NCBI GenBank assembly: GCA_963383645.1
Contig: OY726565.1
Coordinates: 24,674,466-24,738,465 of the forward strand
Length of the DNA stretch: 64,000 nt
Direction of reading: 5' to 3'
Source of the DNA: Muscardinus avellanarius
Lineage: Eukaryota; Chordata; Mammalia; Rodentia; Gliridae
A program made the position numbers and the translations under genes. Below, one piece after another: positions 21,366 through 33,626 of this stretch. Numbering within the stretch: the stretch's first letter is position 1; each line of letters starts with the position of its first letter. The notes beneath the pieces were generated by a model. That model saw only the letters and a program-made list of their open reading frames with translations. It was not told the origin of the DNA and ran no database searches.

Positions 21366-22049
21366 CCTTGCCCTCATCTGTCAGGTTGCTTTGTATCAAC
21401 TGGTTGAAATTTGAGCTTTGTGGACCTTTGTTTCACCAGTTTTATGATCAGTCCTAAGTTTAATTGTCTGATGTTTTAAAAATGAATATTTTCACTAAAA
21501 GTTCTAAACGATAGCTGCACAACTTAACTCAAAACAAAAACTTTCCAAAAGCGCCCACACCACCTCCCTTGTTAGCACTCAAATTTCAGAAAAATTAAAA
21601 TAAAACAAGAAAGAAAACATGCTGACAGGAAAATTGTTTCTGAATTATCATGTACCACAGAAGGAAAGATATTTAAGAAAACAGTGAAAGGATAATTAAA
21701 GGTAAAAAAAAAATTCTGGCAAAACTGAATAAAATTCCCATTCTGCTTCAGCTCTGGAGCCAACACTTGCCAGCGTCCTGGGTGGTGGCTCCTGGCATAG
21801 CCCAGCCAGGAGGAGCACCTGGAGCAGGACTCACCAGGGCTGAGGTGCTTGTGCCCCTTCTACCCAGTTCAGAAACAACTTCCAGGCTTTTTAATAGCCT
21901 AAAAGTTCTTATGCTTGAAGGAACACAAAGTACCCCAAGACCACCACAGCCTCTCAACAGGCAGAGAAAGTGCTTCAAGTGTACACTCATTTTATCACAC
22001 AGAATATTATTAAAATGCTAAAGGGATGTGTGCTAAAAGATTGAGATTT
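21366..22049. other. Unassigned unique DNA
   Basis: No gene recognised. The frames at 21748-22021 overlap on opposite strands without domain features. Confidence 0.45.
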
Positions 22050-22060
22050 AGAACAATTAA

Positions 22061-22270
22061 GCCGGGCGTGGTGGCCCACGCTTGTAATTCCAGCATTTGG
22101 GAGGTTGAGACCAAAGGATCGCAGTTCGTGGACAGCCTCAGCTACTTAGTGAGGCCCTCTGCAGCTCAGTGAGACTGTTTCAAAATAAGTAATAAAAAAT
22201 AGGGCAGGGGGTGTAGCTCGGAGGTCGAATGCCCCTGGGTTCCATCCCCAGACCCACACACACAAAAAAA
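22061..22270 (+). repeat. B1-dID SINE, CAGACCCACA-ending subfamily
   Basis: gccgggcgtggtggcccacg to ccatccccagacccacacac. Shares gggcaggggg, gctcggaggtcg and the cagaccc end with the copies at 33404 and 52679. Duplication agaacaatta on both sides. Confidence 0.92.
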
Positions 22271-22281
22271 AGAACAATTAA

Positions 22282-23384
22282 CCATTTTTACTGATTCACT
22301 AATGCAATTTGTATATGAAATTGGCTTTGTGCTGCATTTTGCTTTTGTTTTGTTTTGTTTTCCACGGAGTGCCCTGAAGTGAAGAACAGCACAGTGGCTG
22401 GTATTCCTGAAGGCAGGGGCCACCTGCAGCTTTGCCACCATTAATGTGCAAATGTCAACACAGTGTGAAAGAGAATTCTGCCTCAGCAGAATCTCTCATA
22501 ACTAAGTTTTAACTCTGAGAACCCTGCAAGGATCTGGGGGACTTGGGGTCCTGGCCCCCACACATTGCACATCACATGGAGAACTACTGGGAGGAATGAG
22601 AAGGAGGTAGGCAGGAGGAATGTGACAGGAAGAACCATGAAGAGCTGCAGAAAGGCCACAGGGAAGGGTGGGAAAGCCTAAGCAGAGGCCGCGGGAGATA
22701 AGACCTTCTACTATACCACCCCACTCTTATGATGACTGTTGTTAAAAGCAGCTTCACTGAGGTCTGACATACATACATAATGCATATAACTTGGCATGTT
22801 TGTGCTTATGAAATGACTTATGAAACCATAGGCATGTCTTCTTATGACTTTTATTGGTGCACTATATTCATACATCATAATGGGATAAAAAAAAAAAAAA
22901 CTCATCCAAGTGTTCTTGTGCAAGGAAAAACACTGCACAAATCCTTTCCAACACTCTTGTAGGCTAAGCCTAGGGGTTCTGTGAGAAGAAAACCAGCCTC
23001 CTCTCACTTCCCAGGCCTTGAGAATGAGATTCTAGCAGCCAGGGTTCAGCAAGCCTACAATCCCCTTCTGTGACAACGTTGAGAGAAACAGAAGGCAGGG
23101 AGTGTGAAAGTGAACACTTTCAGAACCATTCCTGTTCTTACAGAAGGAGACAGACACTAGGATTGAGAGGGCTCAGCATGAGAAGGCAAAAACTTTATTT
23201 CAAGGGGAGGAAGTGGCACAGAATGTGGAGAATGGTGATGAAAGTAAGCATATATTTCCTGTGTCAGGAGAAACATTTCCTGTACATCCAGAAGTATACT
23301 TCCTGTTTTAATGGAAAAGAAGATTTGAAAAAAGAAATTAAAGAGACTAAAACAGAGGCAGCAAAAAAAAGTCCACAGAAAATG
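22282..23384. other. Unassigned unique DNA
   Basis: No gene or clear repeat. Short frames only. Confidence 0.4.
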
Positions 23385-23633
23385 GGGCATGGTGCCGCAT
23401 GCTTGTAATCTCAGTTCTTGTGAGGCTGAGACAGGAGGATCCCGGTGCCGCATGCTTGTAATCTCAGTTCTTGTGAGGCTGAGACAGGAGGATCCCGGGT
23501 TCAAGGCCGCCTCAGCAACTTGAGAGTCCCTCTACAACTTAGTGAGACCCTGTTTCAAAATAAAAGAATAAAAATTTGGCTGGGGGCATAATTTGGAGGT
23601 AGAATGCTCCTGGGTTCAATCCCTAGTATCACA
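23385..23633 (+). repeat. B1-dID SINE with a 53-bp tandem duplication
   Basis: The B1 half contains a perfect direct duplication: 23391-23443 and 23444-23496, each starting ggtgccgcatgcttgtaatc. The rest of the SINE follows normally to tccctagtatcacac. Confidence 0.9.
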
Positions 23634-25854
23634 CAGAGGGGGTGGGGGAGAGAGGGAGAAGGCACAAAAAGCTTAACAATTTGATTTGGCTTAGAGTCAG
23701 TTCGTTTTACCATCAACTTCCTGTGGGTGAGTAGAAACCACACATTCATGCTATTGCTCGTGGGCACACACAACGCCAAGCCTGAATCCTCACTGCCAAT
23801 ATTCTTCACCATGTTGAGATGATTTTCTTTAACATCATCCACATCATGATGAGAGAACATCATTCCTAAAGGCCTCATTAAAATCACTAACCCACTGATT
23901 CCTTTGGTGTGCGGTTGATGGCTGCCTCCGGTGTGCCAAGAGCTGTTCTGTGAACTGCTACACAGTGTGAGTAGAACGAATGTGACTCCAACCCTTCGGA
24001 GCGTTCAAGCTTGCAAAGGTTGCTGCTATCCAGGAATTCATGAAATAGATAAGTGCCTTAGAGGGGAGGAGTGGTGGGATGCAGTGCCACATGGGCATGT
24101 AACAGGAGGATCTGGCCAGATTGCCAACTTAAGCGTCTTGTCCGTCAACAATGGCGACTGAGCAGCAAGCTGAAGGTGAGTGGGTGACAATGATAAAAAG
24201 AAGAGTAGAGAGCTACCAGCACGTGCAAAGCTTTTGTGATGGGGGGGAACAGAGCACGACATGTCTGCAGAAGGGCCACACAACAAAGAATACATGAGTG
24301 CCTGGGACATCTGAAGCTTAGCTGTGGCCACACCAGATGGAACACTGTAGGTCATATTATGGGGATTTCTCTTTATCTCAAAACAAAATGGAGAGGTTTT
24401 GAAATGTTTTAAACGAGGAAGTGATGTGTTCTTATCTACCTTTTCAAAATGTTGCATTTTGGACAAGCTGCAAAGAATGGTGAAAGAGAAGATGATGATA
24501 GAGAGCCCAGTCCTTTAAATGATCATAAGCCTCAGAGAAGTGGTGCTCAGGAATATTGAGGAACACGTAGATGGGAACTCAGATCCTCTCTATGTAGTCA
24601 CTGAGGGATAAAGGAGCCTGGGAGATGTGCCAGGGATGTGATGGGCAAATGTCCCAGGAGTCATAGAAACTATAGATCAGTGAGTTTAACATCATCTCCA
24701 GGAAAATTCTAGAGTAGGTAACTAAATGAATGGCTTATGGGCATTTGGGGAGGGGAAAGAGGGGAGTCGAACTGATGATCCTCAGGAGCAAAGTGAAATG
24801 CTGTAGTTCCTTCTTACTCTCAACTGTCAGTTGTTCTCTTCCTTAAGAACTGCTGTTTACCAGGATTTTACCATTAGGTCTTTCTCTCTTGGTTGATTGT
24901 ACATTTTCCTTTCTAGGTTTTGTCATAGACAGTTATGGCTTTAACTATACTATCAAAGGTAGTCAACAAGACAAGTTTGTGAAATCCCAAAAGTAAGAAA
25001 GATAGTGAAATATTTTAAAACAATTATACAAAAGCATTATAATGTGCAAATAACATGCCAGCAGAGGTGATATTTTTAATTTGGACAGAATTAGGAAGCT
25101 TATCCTCCTGTGAAAAGAAAAGATGATGCTTTCTCAATTTTCTACTCAAATGTTCTTTCACTCTTCTGTCTTCCTACTGCTCCCTGGAATGACTAAGAAG
25201 CAGTCAGGGCAAAACACAGAGAGAGCAGTTAAATTACAGGCCTGAAAGATGGACCATTCACATGGGAAAAAAACTATCCTGGAATTAATAACTGAAAGCA
25301 TGTATTTAGTACAAAGCATTTGGAAGAAAAAATGGCTCTGCTCTAAAACCGAAATTTGAGCAATTACAGATTAATTTATGAATAGTACCTTCTGGTATGA
25401 AGGAAAAACAGTACAAGATAGAAAAGATGCCCAATAGAAGCTGGAGGAAAAGAAATAATTATCTTCATCACATCTGACTGAGATTTTCAAGTTTCATAAA
25501 GAAGATACACATTTGAGTATGCATGGGCACCACTGGCCACTATGTAGAAATTCCCTGTGACTTGATTGGCCTTAAGTGTCTATCGTCCTTTTTTCTTAGT
25601 GCGGGCCCAGTTATTCTCAAGTCATTCTTTTATTATGCTCTTAAAATGCTGAGAAAGACTTCTTCCACTGATTTATAAGAGGAGACATCTAGGGAAACTA
25701 AACCCCTAGAGATATTGCTTCCAGGAATGAGCCAGTGAGGTAAGCACTGTGACCCCATGCTGCCTCCCAGGGCTCACTCCAGGCCAGGCTGACAACTCTC
25801 AAGTCCTTTGGTAGCTGGACCCGACCCCCATTCTGAATCCTGACTGCATATCTA
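23634..25854. other. Unassigned unique DNA
   Basis: No gene, RNA or repeat family recognised. The longest open frames (24038-24466 minus, 142 codons) have no visible domain. Confidence 0.4.
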
Positions 25855-26590
25855 CCCTCACATGACACATTGCTCTCTCCGGAAATGGATTGAAGATCTT
25901 GTCTTTTCCAGCACCATCCTCTACCTTAGTCAGTGTTATCATCTTCATTTATCCTATCTAATCAAGCTAGACACCTCGAGCTACCCAGCGTTCCTCCCCT
26001 CCCGCTTCTCCTGCCATTTCCATCAGCCACCAAATACTACTGATACCACGTCTAAAATTCCCATCAGTTAGTCAATTCCATTATCTTTTCTTCTGTCCTA
26101 GTTTCATCCCTTCATTCTTCTCTGTAGTTATCTTTCTTAAATAAAAATCTAATTGCTTCACAGCCATACTTTACAAGTCTTCTGTGTTTCCAATCTGCCT
26201 CTTGGATAAAGGCCAGCTCTTTAATAAAGCCCTTTCAAAGCCCTTAAGAACTGAGTTTTACTTGTCCAGCCTTCTCCTCCTCCCCTTCTTCCTTCCCTTC
26301 CTCTATTCTTCCTTTCACAGAAGACATATACTCACTCACTGACTCACATACTTCCTATACTCTAATCACCACAGACCAAGTTTTCTAAATATAAACAATA
26401 AATATTTATACCCTCAAAGTTTTAGCACAGAGTCTTTCCTCTGGGTTTGGAATTACTATCTTGCTTTCTTTACAACAACCATCAGCATCAGTAATGGTCC
26501 TGCTCATTCAGTTCCATATTAAATACCACCCCCTCTGAGAAGTTTCTTCTTATTCCTAAAGGGCAAATTCATCATTGTTGCTTTTGTGTT
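25855..26590 (+). repeat. LINE L2 fragment
   Basis: Ordered L2-like blocks: ttatctttcttaaataaaaa, ttggataaaggccagctct, cccttaagaactgagttt, atactctaatcaccacagac, and ctctgagaagtttcttctt. Very diverged; possibly two pieces. Confidence 0.55.
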
Positions 26591-27134
26591 TTCATAACAA
26601 TTTGATTGCAGTGCTGATTTTGTTTTGTTTTTGAGTGCCTGCAGTGTACCAGGACTGTTAAGAGCCTAGAGAATTTAGAACTAAAAGGAATAATGCAGGC
26701 CTGAGGCATGCCACTTGTTAATGGCATTGCTATGTGGACAGAACTCTCCAGCAGCATCATTCAGGGTGAGGAGTCACATGGAGGGGAGAAGGAGGGAAGA
26801 GTTTTTATTGGCTTCACTCATTGGTTTCTGTTCCATCATATTCAATATTGAATCAGTGGCTTTGGTAAACACAGAGATAGCACATCAAACAACTGAGCAG
26901 AGGACACAAAACAAGAAAATGCCTAAGACAGTAAAACACAGAGTAAGAATGCAATATGCAGTAGGTCTTATTTCCATGCTAATACAACAAGGGAATATAC
27001 AGAAATGATGGGAAGAAATGCACTTTGACTGCACCTTGCATGAAGTAGATTTAGTTGCATAAAATAGTTAATGCTGACTGCCAAAGATGTGAAATGCTTC
27101 AATGTTGTTTTACATGGTCACTATCATACTATCA

Positions 27135-27250
27135 CCACCCTCACTTTATGTATTAGGAAACTGAGGCATAGAGAGTTTTGTAAAAGGTTATTTAAGTTGA
27201 AATCCTGGATCTAAGATTTGAAGCCAGGTATTTTGACTCTGAAGCCACAC
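27135..27250 (+). repeat. MIR SINE fragment
   Basis: Strong MIR core order: ttaggaaactgaggcatag, agagttttgtaaaaggtta, aaatcctggatctaag, gccaggtattttgactctg. Confidence 0.75.
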
Positions 27251-27510
27251 AATTACTAGGCAAGGCTGTCTGGCATGAGAAGTGCTGAGCCAGTTGAAGG
27301 ACATGAATGATTTAAGCAGCAAATGGAATATTGCTCTGTGTTAATAGAAATATGCTGTCTGGTCAAACAAGGTAATCTTCAGCTGTAATTGACTGTTGAA
27401 TAGCCAACTCTAATGTGAGGTATCGAGTTCAGTTCTGAAACTACATTTTTAAAAGGCTATCTACAAGCCAGAAAGCACCCAAAGGAGAACAATTAGGAGC
27501 ACTGAGGTCT

Positions 27511-27549
27511 CAGAATTCTCAGAATTCTCAGAATTCTCAGAATTCTCAG
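27511..27549. repeat. 9-bp tandem repeat (cagaattct)4
   Basis: Four perfect copies plus a partial one. Confidence 0.95.
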
Positions 27550-27602
27550 ATATTTTATTGAAAGTTGGAAGCTCTGAATATGATTAGTCAAAAGGAAAGA
27601 AA

Positions 27603-27800
27603 CTGGGCATAGTGACCCACATTTGTAAGCCCAATACTGGGAGGCTGAGACAGGAGGATCACAGAAACACTGACAAACTCAGTAACTTAGGTGGGCCTCT
27701 GCAAGTTAGTGAAACTCTGTTAGAATAAAATAAAATAAAATAAAATAAAATAAAATAAAATAGGGCTAAGGATGTAGCTCAACTCAGAGTTATAACACAC
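27603..27800 (+). repeat. B1-dID SINE, old copy with (AAAAT)n linker
   Basis: actgggcatagtgacccaca to agggctaaggatgtagctc. The linker has an expanded AAAAT run (27724-27761), and the ID half is broken and passes into (CA)n at 27797-27848. Confidence 0.8.
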
Positions 27801-27812
27801 ACACACACACAG

Positions 27813-27846
<34 letters not shown>

Positions 27847-27848
27847 AC
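27797..27848. repeat. (CA)n microsatellite in the SINE tail
   Basis: CA run with one AGACA and one ATACA interruption. Confidence 0.95.
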
Positions 27849-27907
27849 ATGAAAATTCACAGAAAATATATCATCTTTCTTCTACCATTTAAAGAAAATC
27901 AGTCACA

Positions 27908-28106
27908 CAGGGCATGGTGGCATACGCTTGTAATCCCAGCATTTGGTAGGCTGAACCAGGCAGATAGGGGTTCTCAGACAGTCTCAGCTACTTAGTGAGG
28001 CCATTTACAACTCAGTGAGACCCTGTTTAAAAATAAAGAATAAAAAATAGGGCTGGGGGTGTAGCTCGGTGATAGAATGTCCCTGGGTTCATCCCCAGTA
28101 CCAGGC
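27908..28106 (+). repeat. B1-dID SINE, common subfamily
   Basis: gggcatggtggcatacgctt to gttcatccccagtaccagg. Tail expanded to GGAA/GAAA repeats (28117-28214). Confidence 0.88.
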
Positions 28107-28116
28107 AGGCAAGCAG

Positions 28117-28147
28117 GGAAAGAAAGAAGGAAGGAAGGAAGGAAGGA

Positions 28148-28195
<48 letters not shown>

Positions 28196-28214
28196 AGAAA
28201 GAAAGAAAGAAAGA
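28117..28214. repeat. (GGAA)n/(GAAA)n microsatellite
   Basis: GGAA units followed by about 18 GAAA units with one shift (aagaagaaag). Confidence 0.95.
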
Positions 28215-28362
28215 ATGACAATCACAAAGGGATTCAGTTTAGTCTGCATTTTCATAATAGGCAAAATTAGGACCAAAAATTAAAAGAAAGAAGCAGCTTT
28301 CAACTCAATATAATGACTAGAAATCATAGCATTTAGAATTGTGAACAAATACAATAGTTCTC

Positions 28363-28466
28363 CTCACAAAAGAGTAAGCTCCCTGTGGCAGAAGTAGTCA
28401 AGGAGAACTGAGTTGAGCACAGCAGGGTAACATAGGCTCTCTGCATTTGAGAGACGATGGGCTGGT
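28363..28466. repeat. Direct duplication, copy 1 (104 bp)
   Basis: Same sequence as 28795-28888 (starts ctcacaaaagagtaagctcc, ends acgatgggctggt). Copy 2 lacks the 10 bases ggctctctgc and has one further difference (gcacagc/gcgcagc). Confidence 0.95.
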
Positions 28467-28690
28467 AATAAAAGAGATGGTCGTCTGGGAAGAAAATTGA
28501 CAGGAACAAAAGCATAGCACAAGGGAAAGAGGTGGCATGTGATCAGAGGAGTAGGAGTTGGGAGGCTTGGAGAAAACAGCAAGGAATGCACAGCAGTGGG
28601 AACCAAAATTGGCTATTTAGAGAACTAGTCATCGGGACCCAACTTCCACTGTAAAAGAACCAACATTAGTATTAAAAAATAGCCAAGACT

Positions 28691-28774
28691 AGGGGTGGTA
28701 GTTGGCTTAGTGGTAGAGTGCGTGCCTAACATGCGTAAAGCCCCAGGTTGGATCTCCAGCACCTCAAAAAAAAA
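28691..28774 (+). repeat. ID SINE monomer
   Basis: aggggtggtagttggcttag, tggtagagtgcgtgcctaac, atgcgtaaagccccaggttg, gatctccagcacctc plus (A)9. This is the tRNA-Ala-derived rodent ID element with A box (tggcttagtgg) and B box (ggttggatctcc). It is free-standing, not the right half of a dimer. Confidence 0.88.
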
Positions 28775-28794
28775 TGAGATAACATAAAATTATT

Positions 28795-28888
28795 CTCACA
28801 AAAGAGTAAGCTCCCTGTGGCAGAAGTAGTCAAGGAGAACTGAGTTGAGCGCAGCAGGGTAACATAATTTGAGAGACGATGGGCTGGT
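28795..28888. repeat. Direct duplication, copy 2 (94 bp)
   Basis: See 28363-28466. Offset is 432 bases, with the ID element lying between the copies. Confidence 0.95.
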
Positions 28889-28893
28889 TTGCT

Positions 28894-28967
28894 TAGTTTG
28901 CTTTTATCCCTTTAGATAAAATAATAATAGATAAAATAATAGTTTGCTTTTATCCCTTTAGATAAAA
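28894..28967. repeat. 28-bp direct repeat pair
   Basis: tagtttgcttttatcccttt plus agataaaa occurs at 28894-28921 and 28940-28967, separated by an ataata/agataaaa-rich spacer. Confidence 0.95.
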
Positions 28968-29349
28968 ACTAAATTTTTTTTCTCAAGGAAAGAAGAGAAA
29001 ATTGAGTCACTTAATATTTACAAATTACTGTGCTGAGGCATATTAACAAGTATTATCATAGTAAATTCCAAAATAAGTTAAACAATATTGCTATTGGCGA
29101 TATGCTAAGGGTGTGGAGGCTGAGGAAATCCCAAGTTCAAGTGACAATTCAGTGATAAGATCAAGGTTTTAGGCCGACTCTGTCTGGCTTCAAAATCTGT
29201 ATCTTGAGGAACTGTGTAGCAAAGGCCAAGAATGGAGGAGATAGTAAAACACAGGTCACATAATTTAGTCAAATCCAGACCAAAGTACCTTAGATTGCTA
29301 CCATTTTAAAGTTTAACATCTACTATGAAATTTGGGGTGAAATAAATAG

Positions 29350-29758
29350 CCAACTTAGCCTGTTCTTGCCGCTATAACCAAATACTTTAGACTGGGTAAT
29401 TTGGGAACAATAAAATTCATTCCTCACAGTTGTCAAGGCTGGGAAGTTCAAGTTCATGGTGCCAGCAGATTTGGTGTCTGAGGAGGGTTGTTCTCTGTTT
29501 TCAAGACGACACCTTCTTGCTGTGTTCTTAACTGAAGAACGGTTCAAAGGGATGGAGGGTCAGGCCTTACCTTGCAGAAGAGATGGGAAAGCCAGGATAC
29601 TCTGAAATTGCATTCATAATGACATTCACCCTACTCACAAATGTAGATCCCTCATGACTTAATCACTTCCCCAAAGGCTCCACCTCCCAGTGCCCTCACC
29701 TTGCAGTTTAAATTCCAACATAGGACTTTTGATGGGACACATATGTTAAACCATGGCA
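29350..29758 (-). repeat. MaLR LTR (MLT1/MST-like), minus strand
   Basis: Reverse of a MaLR LTR: gctataaccaaatactttag, gactgggtaattt, ggctgggaagttcaagttca, gatttggtgtctgagg, ccctcatgacttaatcactt, ccaaaggctccacctccc, then ttccaacataggacttttga at the LTR start. No internal MaLR sequence adjoins. Confidence 0.8.
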
Positions 29759-30949
29759 GTCATGCTCAAATATTGTATCCTCTTCCATCTCCTAAGGATA
29801 TTACCGAAGTGAGCTTCAGTGTTTATAACCATATCAGGAGAGAAAAAAGTCCAAGATTAGAAGGAAAGGACTTCAAATTAAGCCCTGTGCTTAACGAGTG
29901 TCCCTGCATGAGGCAGTGTTACTTTGTGTAGGAAATGTGGCAAGTGGTTTGTCATAGGGTAGGTGCAATCAACAACAACATTAAAACAGGTCATTTGAAT
30001 AGCAACCCAAAAATCTGAGCTGGATCCATCTCTCAAAGGTGATGCACTTGTTCAGCATTGGTTATTTGCAAGTTCTTAAATAACTCATATATTTCTTCAA
30101 ATTTCCACATATTCTCTACCACATCTGTATTATGGGCCTTCATATCTCAGCCTTTCAGAAAACCATTTGTAACTGGAGGCCAGCTTGGTAAAATAAAAAA
30201 TTCAATTGATTGCATTTGAGCCATCTTATCTGGGGCAAGGGTTAGGAAATCATCACACCTTCAATTTAGTCTCTTAACTGTTAGCTTCCTAGCACCTGTC
30301 ATCACTTTTCTCTAATAAACATGTAATCTCTATTTCCTGGGGGAAAGGCAGGGTCAGATAGAAGACATGAAACAAGGCAAACAGTGCCCCCCAAACAGAT
30401 TTACTCTTGCATAAATGTTATTGGCATGAGAGATGATACAAGGCCAATAGATCTACTTCAATAATATTTGCTTCATTATTTTACTGTAGGATGAAATAGA
30501 CTTAATATAAGATAATTATATTACTGTCTTTGGGGCTTCAAGTAAAGAAAGAAAGAGATCAGTATTGCATTTGCTTGCTCTTAATCCCCTACTCTCCTCA
30601 AGACTTTTCAGAAGATAATTGCCTGTAATTCAGAAAGCTCATGAGTTAATTTACTTAAGACCCTAGAAACACAGTTAAGACCTGAAGAAGACCTAGGGAC
30701 ACCATCTGTAATATTTTTTCTTAACAGGATTATTGCAGATACAATGATAATAAAGATGTTTTGCTAAAAGAATAAAAAAAATTTCGGTTCACATATGTCT
30801 GCAGAAAACATAAATGAAATAATGTAATTGGGAGTATTAGTATTAAAAATGTGTTTTGCATTTTTATTTTAAAATTAATGCATGCTTTAGATTTTTAAAA
30901 GCAAAATTATTTATGATAAATAGCAGAATCTCCCTCCCTTCCCACCTAC
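29759..30949. other. Unassigned unique AT-rich DNA
   Basis: No gene or repeat recognised. Confidence 0.4.
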
Positions 30950-31290
30950 TCATGTACCTTAAAAGCTTTTTCCCTAAAAGTAATTTACATAAAACATGTA
31001 TATAAATGTGTATGCATTCTATATTTTTATACAAATAGGGTTATTTTATATTAGCCTGTTTAAATGTTGTCTGAAGATATCTTAAATAAATTTCTTGCAA
31101 AAATATATATTCATATCATTATAATAATACCCAGTATTCCATTTTATATCTATAGAATAATGTATAACTCTCAAACCCTATTAAGAGGCATTTAAGTTAC
31201 CTAGCCTATTCTAAGATACATTCCTATTAATGGAATTGCTGGGGCAGAGGGTTTGTGTATTTTTCAAATATGCTGCCTGAGTTATGTGTT
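30950..31290 (-). repeat. Ancient L1 fragment (minus strand), weak
   Basis: ccagtattccattttatatc and cctattaatggaattgctgg with ggcagagggtttgtgtattt follow the order of the antisense 3' part of old L1 elements. Heavy divergence, so the call is tentative. Confidence 0.4.
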
Positions 31291-32934
31291 TTATATCCAT
31301 TAAGATAAAAAGATTAATTTCTAAGTTAAATTTATAGTAAGATGTGATTTAAATTTTATTTATAATGGGATGGAGGCTATAATTAATGGTTTGCCTCTAA
31401 TGTATGAGAGATCTCAGAATGAATTCTTTCATTTCCCCCAAACAAAACAGTGATAGTCCCTTGCTTGAATATTTCACAAAAAGACTGCCATGAATGCTGG
31501 AAACTTGAATGTATTTTAAAGGAAAACATTTAAAATAATGCCTCATATTTCAAAATAATTCTGTCTATGGAACAGTGTAGAAAAATATAATTATCTAGGC
31601 CATTAAAAATAGTCTCATTCCTAGTGAATTAAAGACCTGCCCTTCTAACTACTCCACAATGTGAGCACAACATACAGGTATGATTGTGTATGGAACATGT
31701 ACAAACACATAGCTCCACCTGTTCAAATAGTCCAAAGTCATTTCACAGTTGTTATATCCTAAGATAAATTTTCTTGGACATGTCTAGTCATGCATGCATT
31801 AGACATGATTCTCAGCCAAAATAAGCTGTACCTCAAAATGAAATGGAAAGTCAAAGCCCACACAGTAAGTGCATTTTCTATTTTGTTCTTCAAATAGTAA
31901 TTTTTCTACTTCCTCTGTTCTTTAGGCTAATTCTTTTTCTCTTAATTAAAATAAAAATTTCCCTAAGAAAAATTTCTAGCTCTATGTTTGTAACTGTATA
32001 TTTAGAGATAGAAGAAGAAAGATCGATAGATGGTAGAGAGGTAGATAGAGACACTCTTTAAGTTTTATATTTAATCACATAGCCCTCCTTTTGAGGGCTT
32101 TCGGTCTCACCATCAGAATTATTAACTAGGAAGGTACAGACAGCCAGTAGTGGCTTCCTTGTCAGTCTCAGTGGGCATGAGCAGTCACTGGAGCTTGCAG
32201 TATCAGTTGCTAGGCAACCCGTTCATCTGCTGAGCCTGATATTTCAATTCAGCAGCAGTAAAGGTCTGGTGTGCTACAGCCCTTCTGAGCTACCTTCGTT
32301 ACATAATATCTACCATTATAATAAAGAAGCCCCAAATGCTCAGGGGTATGAGAGTACCAAGGAAAATAAGCACAGCTGTGGCAATAAGATAATGTCAAAT
32401 TAGACTTTCTGCATATAAAAGAGGAGAAGATGGTGACATATTTAACACTCAGTCCTTCCTGACAGCACTGAAAAATCATCCTGCCAGGATATTTCCTTGA
32501 TGATATCAAATCAAGTCTTGTTACCATTCTAGAAAAGTTTCTGACTACCACAATAACAAAGACCAAACAGTAATGGTCTAGACAAAAAAGGAGAATATTC
32601 AGTTCCTAGATATGGCAAATGAGGCCACCATATTTATCTAAGTATTTGTCCAAAGGATGATTCTTGAGAATAGAATTTTATAGAGGAATGTTTAAGCCTA
32701 AAAATCAGCAGCTATATAAGTATTCCAGGTTGCCAATCTTGCTAAAACATTTTTCTAAATGAATGTCTGAGATTCTGTGACAGTCAGTGGAAGTGATAAT
32801 CAGAGTCATTCTTTACTCTTGAGTTTATTTTAGAAGAAGCAAATAATCAATGTAATAAGGTACCTCTGAGCACAGTTTTGTTCACTTATCTACGCTATGC
32901 CCTAGCTTTCCCTATTTATAAAATAGAAATTGTC
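31291..32934. other. Unassigned unique AT-rich DNA
   Basis: Contains an RFX-type X-box at 32206-32219. No gene recognised. Confidence 0.4.
32206..32219. promoter_or_regulatory. RFX X-box-like palindrome
   Basis: gttgctaggcaacc: half-sites GTTGC and GCAAC around TAG, a perfect inverted repeat matching the RFX family X-box consensus. It lies in a locally GC-richer, repeat-free stretch (about 32090-32290). Function is inferred from the motif alone. Confidence 0.45.
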
Positions 32935-33262
32935 TTAGTCTGAGCAGGCTTCCAAAATAAAAATATCATAAATCGGGTGGCTAACAAGCAACAGAAATTT
33001 ATTCCTTATAGTTCTAGAAGTCCAAGAACTGGCACATGTGGTGTCTGATGTAGGCTTACTGTGTTTCACCCAGAAAGCCTCTGAGTCGTCATTTGATGGG
33101 TGAGAGGGGAAAGCTTGCTTTCTCAGTCTGCTTTTTGGAGGGCATTCATCTCTCTCACAAGGGCTCCACTTCCCAAAGGCCCAACCCCTTAGTACTACCA
33201 CATTAGGTGTCAGCAATTAAACTTCGGGGAGGTGGACAGACACAAATATCCAAATCATAGCA
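32935..33262 (-). repeat. MaLR LTR (MLT1-like), minus strand
   Basis: gtcttagtctgagcaggctt, aacaagcaacagaaatttat, agttctagaagtccaagaac, gtggtgtctgatg, aaggcccaaccccttagtac, then gacacaaatatccaaatcat. Different copy and subfamily from 29350. Confidence 0.7.
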
Positions 33263-33403
33263 AATAAGTACTAATTAAAATATACTTTGGGTTTAGTATC
33301 CAAAAACAAGCAAAAACAAAAAAAACCCAGAATGAACAATACCTTCAGTAATATAGATGAGTTGTTATTCTCCTGCATAAACAGTGTAAGAAGTCCAGGA
33401 GTC

Positions 33404-33613
33404 AAGCCCGGCGTGGTGGTGCACACTTGTAATCCCAGCATTCGGGAGGCTGAGACCAGAGAATCGCAGTTCACGGACAGCCTCAGCTACTTAGTGAGGC
33501 CCTCTGCAACTTAGTGAGACACTGTTTCAAAATAAAGAATAAAAAATAGGGCAGGGGTGTAGCTCGGAGGTCCCTGGGTTCCAATCCCAGACCCACAAAT
33601 AAAAAAAAAGAAA
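33404..33613 (+). repeat. B1-dID SINE, CAGACCCACA-ending subfamily
   Basis: agcccggcgtggtggtgcac to ccaatcccagacccac plus A-tail. Flanks aagtccaggagtc (33391-33403) and aagtccaggggtc (33614-33626). Confidence 0.92.
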
Positions 33614-33626
33614 TAAGTCCAGGGGT

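Noticed and set aside
27511..27549. CRISPR-like array of short repeats
   Set aside because: Four contiguous 9-mers without spacers, in a mammalian genome; a simple tandem repeat.
28691..28774. tRNA-Ala gene
   Set aside because: A and B boxes are present, but no cloverleaf or acceptor stem closes, and an A-tail follows: it is an ID SINE.
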